The notes: generated by a model not told the origin, from the letters alone. DNA of 64,000 bases from Bacteroidota bacterium (GCA_018266845.1 JAFDZO010000023.1:1-64000); one strand, 5' to 3'. Shown: positions 9,792-18,118, counted from the first letter of the stretch. Made by a program: numbers and translations.

Positions 9792-10150
9792 TTAAAGGTT
9801 TTTTCCGTGATAATATTGCTTTTATAAATTTAAATTTATCATGGGGGACAACAACCCTTGAAGAAACTTTTTTAATTGATACGGGATTTGCAGGAGGATT
9901 AATGATAACTCCGCTTCTTGCAGCTCAATTAGCATTGGATATAACTGAAACGAAGACAGCCAGATTAGCAGATAACTCAATTGTAAACATGATGGCAGCT
10001 TCTGTTGTTGTTAATTTAAATGAAGAATTTAATTTAGTGGAAGTATTAATTTCAAGTGGTTTGCCAATTGTAGGAATGGATTTCTTTATGATGTTCGGTT
10101 ATAAAATAATTATTGATTGTAAGTTAAGAACTATTACTTTAGAAAAATAA
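9788..10150 (+). CDS. clan AA (retropepsin-like) aspartic protease
   Basis: 120-residue protein with the retropepsin active-site block F-L-I-D-T-G-F-A-G-G-L near residue 29 and the downstream hydrophobic G-L-P-I-V-G-M-D-F-F-M motif of the single-lobe fold. Such proteins act as homodimers, each supplying one catalytic Asp. No signal peptide or membrane segment is visible, so it is probably cytosolic. Start ATG overlaps the preceding stop (ATGA). Followed by an intrinsic terminator, which ends the ftsH-side transcription unit. Substrate unknown. Confidence 0.85.
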   Translation: MIKGFFRDNIAFINLNLSWGTTTLEETFLIDTGFAGGLMITPLLAAQLALDITETKTARLADNSIVNMMAASVVVNLNEEFNLVEVLISSGLPIVGMDFFMMFGYKIIIDCKLRTITLEK

Positions 10151-10168
10151 TTTTTCAAAAGATGTTTC

Positions 10169-10209
10169 AAGCGGTTCCGTAAAATAATTTTTTCGGAATC
10201 GCTTTTTTT
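10169..10209 (+). terminator. intrinsic terminator after the aspartic protease gene
   Basis: AAGCGGTTCCG (10169-10179) pairs with CGGAATCGCTT (10194-10204, one G-T pair) and runs into T7. It lies 18 bases past the stop. Confidence 0.85.
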
Positions 10210-10218
10210 ATGCCTGAA

Positions 10219-10243
10219 CCCCCTCCTTTTTTTAAGGAGGGGG
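10219..10243. repeat. CCTCCTT/AAGGAGG palindrome upstream of a start codon
   Basis: A perfect 10-bp stem CCCCCTCCTT / AAGGAGGGGG with a T5 loop. Its 3' arm holds a consensus Shine-Dalgarno string 15 bases before the next gene's ATG (10256), so folding could mask the ribosome site. Same family as 181, 16624, 20399 and 34764-34847. Confidence 0.7.
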
Positions 10244-10255
10244 CAGGGGGTGGTA

Positions 10256-10888
10256 ATGGAATCAGGAAAAAAGCTCGACATAAAAAATGAGATTCTAAGA
10301 AAGTGCATTCACGTCGGATACTCTGCTGTTCCGTTCCTATATCTTTTTACAAACAAGCAGGTAATAATTCCGGTTGTGATTGCGCTAAGTGTGTTTATGA
10401 TTGCAGTTGATTTGGGAAGAATAAAATTTCAATGGCTGCAAAATTTTTATATGATGACGTTGGGGAAAATTCTGCGAAGTCATGAAACAGATAATTCGAA
10501 ATCACTATTTACGGGCGGTACATACATTGTTCTTTCATCGCTGTTTTGTTTTTTAATTTTTTCGAAAAATGTTGCCATCAGCGCAATGTTTATTACAACT
10601 TTCGGCGATACTTCTGCTGCTCTTTACGGGAAATATTTCGGCAAAATAAAGATGTTCGGCAAAACGCTCGAGGGAAGTTTAGTTTTTTTTATTACCGGCT
10701 GCGTGATATTATATTTTATGGGATTGCTTAGCGGAGTGTTTTTAATCCCTGCTCTTGTTGCTCTAACAATTACAACTGTGCTTGAACTCTTACCGATTCC
10801 AATTGACGATAATATTACAATTCCGGTTTCGTTTTGTCTCGTGTTTTTAGGAATGAGTGTGTTTACAGGAGCGGGATGCGGGTGTTAA
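10256..10888 (+). CDS. dolichol-kinase/CTP-transferase family membrane protein (SEC59/VTE5-like)
   Basis: 210-residue integral membrane protein with about six hydrophobic segments. The family blocks are visible: an N-terminal L-R-K-C-I-H-V-G motif, FITTFGDTSAALYGKYFGK, and the following GKTLEGSLVFF. Members transfer phosphate from CTP (dolichol, phytol or diacylglycerol kinases) or act near phosphatidate metabolism, so a lipid alcohol or prenol is the likely substrate. The start is ATG 10256 rather than GTG 10250, which overlaps the G-rich repeat edge. It stands alone between a terminator and ychF. The C-terminus ends in an unusual Gly-Cys-Gly-Cys. Confidence 0.8.
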   Translation: MESGKKLDIKNEILRKCIHVGYSAVPFLYLFTNKQVIIPVVIALSVFMIAVDLGRIKFQWLQNFYMMTLGKILRSHETDNSKSLFTGGTYIVLSSLFCFLIFSKNVAISAMFITTFGDTSAALYGKYFGKIKMFGKTLEGSLVFFITGCVILYFMGLLSGVFLIPALVALTITTVLELLPIPIDDNITIPVSFCLVFLGMSVFTGAGCGC

Positions 10889-11005
10889 CAAATAGTGAGA
10901 TGGTGAAATAATGAAATAGTGTTTTAATTTAATTAACAAAATCATTTTAATCATTAAGAATCAGTGTAATCAGTGATTCAAAATCTTAATTCATAAATAT
11001 AAAAT

Positions 11006-12112
11006 ATGTCTTTACGCTGTGGTATAGTAGGACTTCCGAATGTAGGGAAGTCAACTTTGTTTAACGCTTTAACTTCTTCACAAAATGCTGAGGCGGCGAA
11101 TTATCCTTTTTGTACAATCGATCCGAACGTCGGAACAGTTATTGTTCCCGATGAGAGAATTGAAATACTTCAGGGGCTTTATAATCCTAAGAAAACGATT
11201 CCTTCTACAATTGAGTTTGTAGATATTGCCGGACTTGTAAAAGGCGCGTCAAAGGGTGAGGGACTTGGCAATCAGTTCTTATCTCACATCAGAGAAGTTG
11301 ATGCAATCATTCATATAGTAAGATGCTTTGAAGATGAAAATGTTATTCACGTAGAGGGTAAAGTAAATCCTGCCGATGATATTGAAGTGATAGAAACCGA
11401 ATTAATCTTAAAAGATTTAGAGACAACTGAAAAGGGAATTGAAAGAACTTCAAAGGGCTTGAAGTCAGGCGATAAAAAAATAAAAGCAGCAGTAGAAGTT
11501 CTTGAAAAATTAAAAGCGCATTTATCCGGCGGAAGACTTGCGAAATATTTTACAAATGAATTGACCGACACCGACGATAAAATCACTATCCGCGATTTGC
11601 ATCTGCTTACCGATAAACCGTTCCTATATGTTGCAAATGTAGATGATGCCAGCGCGGGCGGGAATAAGTATTCCGATATTGTGAAAGAGATTGCCGCTAA
11701 AGAAGGCGCAAATTTTATGACGCTTTCGGTTCAGATAGAATCGGAAATTTCACAGCTTGAAACAAAAGAAGAGAAGAAAGAATTTTTGAAAGAGCTGGGA
11801 CTTGAAGCATCGGGATTAGACAGACTTATCCGTGAGGCATACTCGCTTTTAAACCTCATAACATATTTTACGGCAGGGGAGAAAGAGCTGCACTTATGGA
11901 CTATCCATAAAGGCACAAAAGCTCCTCAGGCAGCGGGAGAAATTCACACCGACTTTGAAAAGGGCTTTATCCGCGCAGAAATTATTAAATACAAAGATAT
12001 TGTTGAACATAAAACTGAAGCAGCAATAAAAGAAAAAGGTCTGCTTCACACTGAAGGAAAAGATTATGTGTTTGAGGATGGAGACATTGCGAATTTCAGG
12101 TTCAATGTCTGA
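11006..12112 (+). CDS. ychF: redox-regulated ATPase YchF (OLA1/Obg-like)
   Basis: 368-residue P-loop protein of the Obg family that associates with the ribosome and prefers ATP. P-loop G-L-P-N-V-G-K-S-T-L-F-N at residues 8-19, switch region and G3 block D-I-A-G-L-V-K-G-A, a coiled-coil insertion around residues 130-205, and a C-terminal TGS-like domain (FTAGEKELHLWTI ... VFEDGDIANFRFNV). Length and ends match the family. Monocistronic as far as visible. Confidence 0.96.
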   Translation: MSLRCGIVGLPNVGKSTLFNALTSSQNAEAANYPFCTIDPNVGTVIVPDERIEILQGLYNPKKTIPSTIEFVDIAGLVKGASKGEGLGNQFLSHIREVDAIIHIVRCFEDENVIHVEGKVNPADDIEVIETELILKDLETTEKGIERTSKGLKSGDKKIKAAVEVLEKLKAHLSGGRLAKYFTNELTDTDDKITIRDLHLLTDKPFLYVANVDDASAGGNKYSDIVKEIAAKEGANFMTLSVQIESEISQLETKEEKKEFLKELGLEASGLDRLIREAYSLLNLITYFTAGEKELHLWTIHKGTKAPQAAGEIHTDFEKGFIRAEIIKYKDIVEHKTEAAIKEKGLLHTEGKDYVFEDGDIANFRFNV

Positions 12113-12224
12113 TTTCGTTTTTCGTTGCTAGTTGCTTGTTGTCAGTAAAATTTTAACTCCTTTGAGAATTTTCTTGAAGGGGTATATAATTTTTATAACT
12201 ACAGTAATTAAAATACTTAGCAGG

Positions 12225-12848
12225 CTATTTTTTTGTCTTTACGAATATGTAATTTTCTGGTGAAATATCAATTGTTATATCTTCATCTGCTAAATGAAAT
12301 TTTTTTATATGGCTTGTAGCTTTTGTAGCGTTCTCCATTCCAAAGAGTGTCCAAGTTGCTCTTACCGTACCCTTTGGCTTTATTTTAGTTTGATCAATTC
12401 CGCTGTGTGTATTTCCTTTATAGCCTCTTACAGGTTCATTAAAATTATCAAAGCACTCACTTGCAATTGTATAGCCGTCAATTACTTTATTTGAATTATT
12501 TCTTATCACAACGCTAAGCTCGGGATTATCAATTATATTATATGTAATTTTTGAACTTTCAATAGTCAGTGCCTGCTCCAATTTTTTATTTTCTGATTTT
12601 AGGGTTTCAATAGAATCTATTTTTTCTAATAAAAACTTAGCTTTGTTGAAATCGGAATCTGTTGATGGAATTTGCTCTAAAATTGATTTAGATTTTTCAT
12701 AGGACTTAGATTGAAATAAGTTGTTAGCCTTTTCAAACTGAGAGGAATCTTTAGCTTCTTCTTTTTTTGTAGAAGTAGATTTATTATCTTTATGAGAACA
12801 ACCTGCGCAAAAAATAAGAAAGATAAAAAGTAAAATTGATTTTGCCAT
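12225..12848 (-). CDS. putative lipoprotein with a FxLYD-like C-terminal domain
   Basis: 207 residues. The N-terminus is a lipoprotein signal (MAKSILLFIFLIFCAGC, lipobox F-C-A-G-C), so it is probably membrane-anchored after signal peptidase II processing. Residues 25-95 are charged and helical, possibly one TPR-like unit plus a coiled coil (LKSENKKLEQAL). The rest reads as a beta-sandwich (PELSVVIRNNSNKVIDGYTI ... GTVRATWTLFG), as in proteins that begin with a statement about unforced conserved interactions of secreted FxLYD domains. Function unknown. It lies between two copies of an 18-bp direct repeat (12162-12179 and 13052-13069). Confidence 0.75.
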   Translation of the reverse strand: MAKSILLFIFLIFCAGCSHKDNKSTSTKKEEAKDSSQFEKANNLFQSKSYEKSKSILEQIPSTDSDFNKAKFLLEKIDSIETLKSENKKLEQALTIESSKITYNIIDNPELSVVIRNNSNKVIDGYTIASECFDNFNEPVRGYKGNTHSGIDQTKIKPKGTVRATWTLFGMENATKATSHIKKFHLADEDITIDISPENYIFVKTKK

Positions 12849-12960
12849 AATTTAAGAATTTACACCTAAATTTTCTAATAAAAATATTAAATAACAAGGA
12901 TAAATATATTTACTTGAATTAGTTTTGTTAATACTTAACTGCGGGTTAATTTTGGCCACT

Positions 12961-13033
12961 TTAATCCACGACCAACATCTTCAACCCGTTCAGGGCAAAA
13001 GCCGTCAGCATAGGCAAGCGAAAACCATTCTCT
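12961..13033 (-). pseudogene. relic of a feoB 3' end
   Basis: On the minus strand this stretch reads L-T-A-F-A-L-N-G-L-K-M-L-V-V-D-stop, paralleling the true FeoB terminus L-T-V-I-V-V-N-G-L-K-A-M-G-V-S-stop (13772). An upstream FSLAYA resembles FTSLAYV in another frame, implying a frameshift. The DNA similarity to 13770-13840 is visible by eye. It is a short remnant with no intact gene around it. A second, lost feoB-like copy or a partial duplication are both possible. Confidence 0.5.
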
Positions 13034-13082
13034 ATAAAAAATAAAACTTCCTTGAGAATTTTCTTGAAGAAGTTTTTTCTTC

Positions 13083-13500
13083 TCAGAAAAGTTCAAAAAA
13101 ATCTTTTGGCTGAAGAATTAAACAGTTATTAATTCTTACTCCATATAAATCTTTAAAATCTTTTGTATTGCCGGTTATAAAATAATCCATTTTATTTTTT
13201 GATGGAAGTATTCAATATAATATTATCTCCGGCAGGCAGATTGTAAGGTTTAATTTCATTTAAAATTTCATCATCATCTTTCAAAATATTGAAGTTTTCT
13301 AATATTTTTTGAAGAAACATTAAGCTTGAAGGAATTTTCTTTTCAACATTTTTGTGCACTTCGTTTTTGACGTAATGTGAAATGTATCAATCAAAAAAAT
13401 TTTGGTCGTGTAAATCTATAAAGAGACTGAATCTGCTGTCGGGTGAGTTTTTTGTGTAAACTATGGGGAATAAAATATTGCTGTCTATGAAGATTTTTTG
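13083..13500 (-). pseudogene. decayed PIN-domain (VapC-like) toxin gene
   Basis: On the minus strand the reading begins K-I-F-I-D-S-N-I-L-F-P, the first catalytic-Asp block of PIN ribonucleases, but lacks an ATG/GTG/TTG. It meets a TGA after FFD (before YISHYVKNEV), then passes LPAGDNIIL, hits a stop and resumes in another frame with D-Y-F-I-T-G-N-T-K-D-F-K and ILQPKDFFEL, the typical PIN C-terminus. So at least one nonsense and one frameshift lesion are present. An intact small gene directly upstream is the likely cognate antitoxin. Confidence 0.8.
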
Positions 13501-13664
13501 TTACTCCATTTATCAAGAATTCGTTGATATTCTTTCTTGCTAATCTTGTTTTCTTCTATCAGATCTTTTATGAATTTATCATCAAAAATCCTGTAGGATT
13601 TTTCTTTGGAAATCTTAGTGTTAGATTTTACTCTTCGTGATTTGTTTTCCGTTTGCGTTTTCAT
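13485..13664 (-). CDS. small antitoxin-like protein upstream of a decayed PIN toxin
   Basis: 59 codons from ATG 13664 to TAG at 13485. The product is basic at the N-terminus (MKTQTENKSRRVKS) with a helical C-terminal part (FIKDLIEENKISKKEYQRIL, DKWSNKK). Its stop overlaps the beginning of the PIN remnant, the usual geometry of vapBC-like operons. No antitoxin family is recognisable with certainty; the call rests on position, size and charge. If expressed it would be an orphan antitoxin. Confidence 0.6.
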   Translation of the reverse strand: MKTQTENKSRRVKSNTKISKEKSYRIFDDKFIKDLIEENKISKKEYQRILDKWSNKKSS

Positions 13665-13771
13665 AGTAAAATATATTCAATTTCTGAATCAAAAGAAAGA
13701 AAATTTAGTAATCTTTAGTAAGCAATTACTAACAACTAATAACTAAATCAATTAACGAGCAACGACCAACG

Positions 13772-15817
13772 CTAACTCACTCCCATAGCCTTCAATCCGT
13801 TCACAACAATAACTGTCAGCACATAAGCAAGCGAAGTAAAAACCACAATCTGAAGAATAGGGATTTTCCAGCCACCCGTTTCTTTTTTTGAAATTGCGAT
13901 TGTGGATAGGCACTGCATTGCAAATACAAAAAATATCACAAGCCCTATTGTTGTGGAAGTGGTAAATAATTTTTGCCCTGTATCATCCGACTTAGCTTCT
14001 TCCATTGCCGTGAGGAGACTGTTGTGATTTGTCTCATCATCATCGGTAACCTTAAAAATAAGCGCTAAGGAGCTGACGAACACTTCACGCGCTGCGAAAG
14101 TAGCAACAAGAGAAACACCTATACGCCAGTCCATTCCCATCGGCTTCATAACGGGTTCGATAAACTTACCCATCATAGCAGCATATGAGCCTGAAAGGCG
14201 CTCGGAGTTTTTAAGAGAATTTACTTCCTCAGCCGGTAACTTATCCGAGTCCGGAATGTTCGGATTGTAATTCGGGAAAGTTGTCAGCGCCCATAGCGCA
14301 AAAGACAGAATTAAAATCACAGGTCCCGCTTTTTTGATGTACTCTTTTGCGTTTTTGTATGCGTTCCTCAGATTAACCGTTAACTTTGGTTTCCTGTACG
14401 CGGGAAGCTCTATAATGAAAGATGAATCTTCCTTTTCTTTTACGATTCTATCGCGGAATTTGTTTACGATAGCAGCTACAACAAGAGAGCTTGCGATGCT
14501 GAAAAGATAAATCAGAGTAAAAAATATTCCGCCGAGATACGGCTTATCTTTTGGTGTGAGAAATGCCACAAGCAAAGCGTAAACCGGGATACGCGCCGAG
14601 CATGACATAAGGGGAAGAATAAAAATTGTAAGAAATCTTTCCTTCTTATTTGCGATTGTGCGCGCTGCCATTGCTGCGGGAATGGCGCATGCAAACCCCG
14701 AAAGCATGGGAACAAACGAGCGTCCGTTCAGCCCTATCAATGAAAGCGGCTTATCAACAAGCATTGCGCCGCGCGCAAGGTAGCCGGAGTCTTCCAGCAT
14801 TTCGAGTATTAAAAATAAAATTAATATTTGCGGGAGGAAAACAAGCACAGAGCCAAGCCCGGGAATAAGTCCGCCGGAAATTAAATCGGAGAATAAATTA
14901 TCGCCTAATAGTCCGCTTGAAAAATCGGAGAGGTTTTCAAATCCTCCGTTTATCCAGTCCATCAATGGCTGGGCAATCCAGAATATTGCAGTGAAGGTAA
15001 ATGACATCACAATGAAAAATATTGCAAGCCCCCAGTATCTGTGAAGAAAAATTTTATCGAGCTTCAATGTCTTTTCATCGGGCTTAACAAAAGGTCTTCT
15101 GTTATTAAGAACAACTAAATTTTCATTAAGAGATGCAATATCTATCCTGCCGTTTTTACCCAGCACTTTATCAATGATAACATCGTTCTCTATTTCTTCG
15201 ATATGCTTGTACGAAAGCAGAAGCTTATCTTTATCTATCTTGAATTTTGCAATGGGAGAAATTTTTTCTTCTTTTGCAAGACCCATTATCTTATCGCGGG
15301 TTTTTTCGAGAAGCTCCTTTATCCCATCGCCGTTTCTTCCGTCAAATTTTACTACGCAGCAGCCAAGCACAGAGCTTAGTTTTATTATATCAATATCCTT
15401 ATTGTTTCTCTTCAAAATATCAATCATGGTAACAACAACTATGAGATTAAAATTGGAATCAATAAGCTGCTTTACGAGATATAAATGCCTTGAGAGCTGG
15501 CTGGCATCAACTGTAACAATTACAATATCGGGATTGCCGTACTTCGGATGCTCATACAGTGTATCAACAGAAACTTTTTCATCGGGGGAAGTGGGCACTA
15601 AGCTAATAATTCCGGGCGAATCTAATATATCGGCATTTACTTCATGCTTACTTAAAATTTTTGATACGGAATAATTTACAGTCGAGCCGGGATAGTTTAC
15701 CGTCTTGGATTTCTTCCCGCTGAGATAATTATACAGCGTCGTTTTGCCGGAGTTCGGCGGTCCTACAAGTGTAATGAGCGGAGTATTTGTATCGCTGCTT
15801 TTTATATGTGAATGCAA
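13772..15817 (-). CDS. feoB: ferrous iron transporter FeoB
   Basis: 681-residue inner-membrane Fe(II) transporter with an N-terminal GTPase domain. P-loop G-P-P-N-S-G-K-T at about 19-26, G3 D-S-P-G, then a helical guanine-dissociation-inhibitor-like region and a hydrophobic core with two Gate motifs (GLGSVLVFLPQI; PLMSCSARIPVYALL). Start TTG at 15817 overlaps feoA by 16 bases. Somewhat shorter than Escherichia coli FeoB but with all domains present. Order fur-feoA-feoB suggests iron control of the unit. Confidence 0.95.
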   Translation of the reverse strand: MHSHIKSSDTNTPLITLVGPPNSGKTTLYNYLSGKKSKTVNYPGSTVNYSVSKILSKHEVNADILDSPGIISLVPTSPDEKVSVDTLYEHPKYGNPDIVIVTVDASQLSRHLYLVKQLIDSNFNLIVVVTMIDILKRNNKDIDIIKLSSVLGCCVVKFDGRNGDGIKELLEKTRDKIMGLAKEEKISPIAKFKIDKDKLLLSYKHIEEIENDVIIDKVLGKNGRIDIASLNENLVVLNNRRPFVKPDEKTLKLDKIFLHRYWGLAIFFIVMSFTFTAIFWIAQPLMDWINGGFENLSDFSSGLLGDNLFSDLISGGLIPGLGSVLVFLPQILILFLILEMLEDSGYLARGAMLVDKPLSLIGLNGRSFVPMLSGFACAIPAAMAARTIANKKERFLTIFILPLMSCSARIPVYALLVAFLTPKDKPYLGGIFFTLIYLFSIASSLVVAAIVNKFRDRIVKEKEDSSFIIELPAYRKPKLTVNLRNAYKNAKEYIKKAGPVILILSFALWALTTFPNYNPNIPDSDKLPAEEVNSLKNSERLSGSYAAMMGKFIEPVMKPMGMDWRIGVSLVATFAAREVFVSSLALIFKVTDDDETNHNSLLTAMEEAKSDDTGQKLFTTSTTIGLVIFFVFAMQCLSTIAISKKETGGWKIPILQIVVFTSLAYVLTVIVVNGLKAMGVS

Positions 15818-16020
15818 TGCGCTTCCTTTTTTCTGATGGCAATTATGGTTCCCCGTATTGCGAAGGCAAGAGGGTCGTTAAAAACTGAACAATTAAGAAG
15901 CTCTATTTCCTGCCCTGGCGTAAAGCCGATTTCAAGGATTCGGTGCGCCGAGGGGTGCGAGTTATCCACGTCCTTTATTACAGCGCGCTCGCCTATGCTT
16001 AGTTCATCTGCTCTTCTCAA
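15802..16020 (-). CDS. feoA: FeoA, SH3-like partner of FeoB
   Basis: 72-residue cytosolic protein with the FeoA SH3-like fold: the family blocks L-S-I-G-E-R-A-V-I, R-I-L-E-I-G-F-T-P-G-Q-E-I and the C-terminal A-F-A-I-R-G-T-I-I-A-I-R-K are clear. It assists FeoB in Fe(II) uptake. The start is TTG at 16020; no ATG is available before the conserved region. It overlaps feoB, so translation is likely coupled. Confidence 0.92.
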   Translation of the reverse strand: MRRADELSIGERAVIKDVDNSHPSAHRILEIGFTPGQEIELLNCSVFNDPLAFAIRGTIIAIRKKEAHCIHI

Positions 16021-16083
16021 TTGTGGTGTAATTTTTCTTTATTAAGACTTTGTATAAATATGAGGCTAAAATTTTTTTATTGA

Positions 16084-16548
16084 TTAATGATGTTTTCCTT
16101 CGTTTTTATACTCGCATGCTTTTTCATCTTTGCACTCAGCAAAAACCTGCAAAGTATGGTCAACTAACTTTAGCTCGTTTTTCTTGCATACCTCTTCTTG
16201 CAGTTTTCCGATTTTCGGCTCTTCAAACTCCAGTATGCGGTTGCAATGAACGCATATAATATGATAATGCTGATTGCGCCCGAACTTAGTTTCGTACCGT
16301 GTGCGCTCGCCCTTGAAATTGTGCTTTGTAAGCAAGTCGCACTCGCTCATTAGGTCAAGCGTTTTGTAAACAGTTGCTCTTGAAACGTTCAGATAATCAT
16401 TTTTCATTTTGAGATACAGCTCATCTGCGTTGAAGTGTCCTGCCATGTTTAACGCAGAATCAAGAATGAGAAATCTTTCATTCGTAATTCTATGAGCATT
16501 TTGCCTCAGGTAATCTATAAAAATTTTTCTTGCGTCTTCTGTTACCAA
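16084..16548 (-). CDS. fur: Fur-family metalloregulator
   Basis: 154 residues with the Fur winged helix (about 15-85, ending SRATVYKTLDLMSECDLL) and the metal-binding dimerisation half (HYHIICVHCNRILEFEEP, later CKDEKACEYK). Cysteine pair C-x-x-C and a second C-x4-C are present, as for a structural zinc site. Start TTG at 16548. Located 63 bases upstream of feoA on the same strand, so it probably regulates the feo genes and itself with Fe(II) as corepressor; PerR or Zur specificity cannot be excluded from sequence alone. Confidence 0.9.
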   Translation of the reverse strand: MVTEDARKIFIDYLRQNAHRITNERFLILDSALNMAGHFNADELYLKMKNDYLNVSRATVYKTLDLMSECDLLTKHNFKGERTRYETKFGRNQHYHIICVHCNRILEFEEPKIGKLQEEVCKKNELKLVDHTLQVFAECKDEKACEYKNEGKHH

Positions 16549-16623
16549 AGTGTGATTGTTAAATTTATCCGTACTATTAAAATTAGTGCGCGGTTTAGTT
16601 TATAATTTCGCTCCTGTGTTTCC

Positions 16624-16642
16624 CCCTCCTTTATAAGGAGGG
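16624..16642. repeat. CCTCCTT/AAGGAGG palindrome
   Basis: CCCTCCTT and AAGGAGGG with a three-base loop, between fur and lat. Member of the interspersed CCTCCT/AGGAGG family listed at 181. Confidence 0.65.
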
Positions 16643-16691
16643 AGAAGAGTGTTCAAAATTTTACTGTCGTAAGAATATCAAAGAAACTCAT

Positions 16692-16719
16692 AACTCTTAA
16701 CTCTTAACTCTTAACTCTT
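16692..16719. repeat. heptamer tandem repeat AACTCTT x4
   Basis: Four exact copies of AACTCTT. The last copy includes two bases of the lat stop codon (16718-16720). Other heptamer arrays occur at 49312-49359 and 51502-51529. Confidence 0.85.
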
Positions 16720-18082
16720 AAAAGCTTTTCAGCGCTTTATATAATGCGTCAAATCCTTCGTCTATTTCCGCCTTATTTATATTTACGGGCGGTCTGAATC
16801 TGATTGTTCTACTTCCGCAGGGGAGAACCATTACGCCTGCTTCGAGAGTTTTCTTTATTACTTCGTTCCGGGTTTCAGTATTTTTGCAGCTGAATGCGCA
16901 CATCAAGCCTTTTCCTCTCGGACTCAATACTAAACCATAAAATGCTTCGTAAAGTTCTTTTATCTTTGCAAGCATATAGTCGCCCATTACTTCGGCATTG
17001 TGAACAAGATTATCTTCGTGAATGATTTCAAGTATTCTCTTCGAGCGGACCATATCAACAATGTTTCCTCCCCATGTGGAGTTTATTCTGCTCGGTTCAT
17101 GGAATACATTGTCTGGAATTTCATCTACTCTATCAGTAACTAATATACCGCAAACCTGCATCTTCTTTCCGAAAGAAATAATATCCGGCTTTACAAAATG
17201 CTCGTGCGCCCACCATTTGCCGGTGAGAGCGATTCCTGTCTGGACTTCATCAAGGATGAACATGATTTCGTTTTCATCACAGATTTTTCTAAGCTCTTCA
17301 AAAAATTCTTTTCTGAAGTGATGGTCTCCGCCTTCGCCCTGTATAGGCTCAAGGATAATCGCCGCAATATCATCTTTGTTTTTTCTAATCGCTTCGTGAA
17401 TTTCTGCAATAGCGGTTTTTTCGTTCTCAATTGTACGGGCTAAATTTTCTTCATTAAGCGGATACGTGATATAGGGATTTGTTATTCTGGGCCAATCGAA
17501 TTTCGGATAATACTTTGTCTTATCTGCCGAGGTATTTGTTAACGACATTGTGTAACCGCTTCTGCCGTGGAATGCCTCTTTGAAGTGAATTACTTTGTGC
17601 CCTTTTTCTTCTGTGTATCCTTTTGCAAAGTTCTTTCTGACTTTCCAGTCGAATGCAACCTTTAAAGCATTTTCCACTGCAAGCGCTCCGCCCTCTATGA
17701 AAAATGAATACTTGAAATAAGAGGGGACTGCATATTTCCAGAATGTATCAACGAACTCCGCCTGATCCTGTAGGTAAATATCGGATAGCGACGGCTTTGA
17801 TACCGCTGCTTCGCCAAGCTTCTTTTTGAATTCATCGTTATTGATTTTCGGATGATTCATTCCCAGAGGATTTGAAGCTATGAAAGTGAAGAAATCCAAA
17901 TATCTTCTTCCGTGTTTCGCATCGTATAAATACGAGCCTTGAGACTTGTGCATATCTAATGTCATATCGAATCCGTCAACAAGCATATACTTTCTTAGTA
18001 CATCCTGAACATTATTAGCTTCGATGGTAGAGGCAGCACCGAGTCCGTTTGAACCTGCTGATTTTTTTTCCATTACTTCCAT
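16718..18082 (-). CDS. lat: L-lysine 6-transaminase
   Basis: 454-residue PLP-dependent class III aminotransferase. Matches the lysine epsilon-aminotransferase group: K-Y-M-L-V-D-G-F-D-M-T-L-D near the N-terminus, S-N-P-L-G-M-N-H-P, EAFHGRSGYTMSLTNT, E-P-I-Q-G-E-G-G-D and I-L-D-E-V-Q-T-G, then the PLP lysine region SFGKKMQVCG. It transfers the side-chain amino group of lysine to 2-oxoglutarate, giving aminoadipate semialdehyde. The start ATG 18082 is backed by GGAGGA seven bases upstream. Monocistronic in appearance. Confidence 0.93.
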   Translation of the reverse strand: MEVMEKKSAGSNGLGAASTIEANNVQDVLRKYMLVDGFDMTLDMHKSQGSYLYDAKHGRRYLDFFTFIASNPLGMNHPKINNDEFKKKLGEAAVSKPSLSDIYLQDQAEFVDTFWKYAVPSYFKYSFFIEGGALAVENALKVAFDWKVRKNFAKGYTEEKGHKVIHFKEAFHGRSGYTMSLTNTSADKTKYYPKFDWPRITNPYITYPLNEENLARTIENEKTAIAEIHEAIRKNKDDIAAIILEPIQGEGGDHHFRKEFFEELRKICDENEIMFILDEVQTGIALTGKWWAHEHFVKPDIISFGKKMQVCGILVTDRVDEIPDNVFHEPSRINSTWGGNIVDMVRSKRILEIIHEDNLVHNAEVMGDYMLAKIKELYEAFYGLVLSPRGKGLMCAFSCKNTETRNEVIKKTLEAGVMVLPCGSRTIRFRPPVNINKAEIDEGFDALYKALKSF

Positions 18083-18118
18083 TTTATTATCCTCCGTGTT
18101 TGAAATTTGTAAAAATCT

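Noticed and set aside
15802-16560. Fur box upstream of fur-feoAB
   Set aside because: No sequence close enough to the 19-bp consensus was found by eye.
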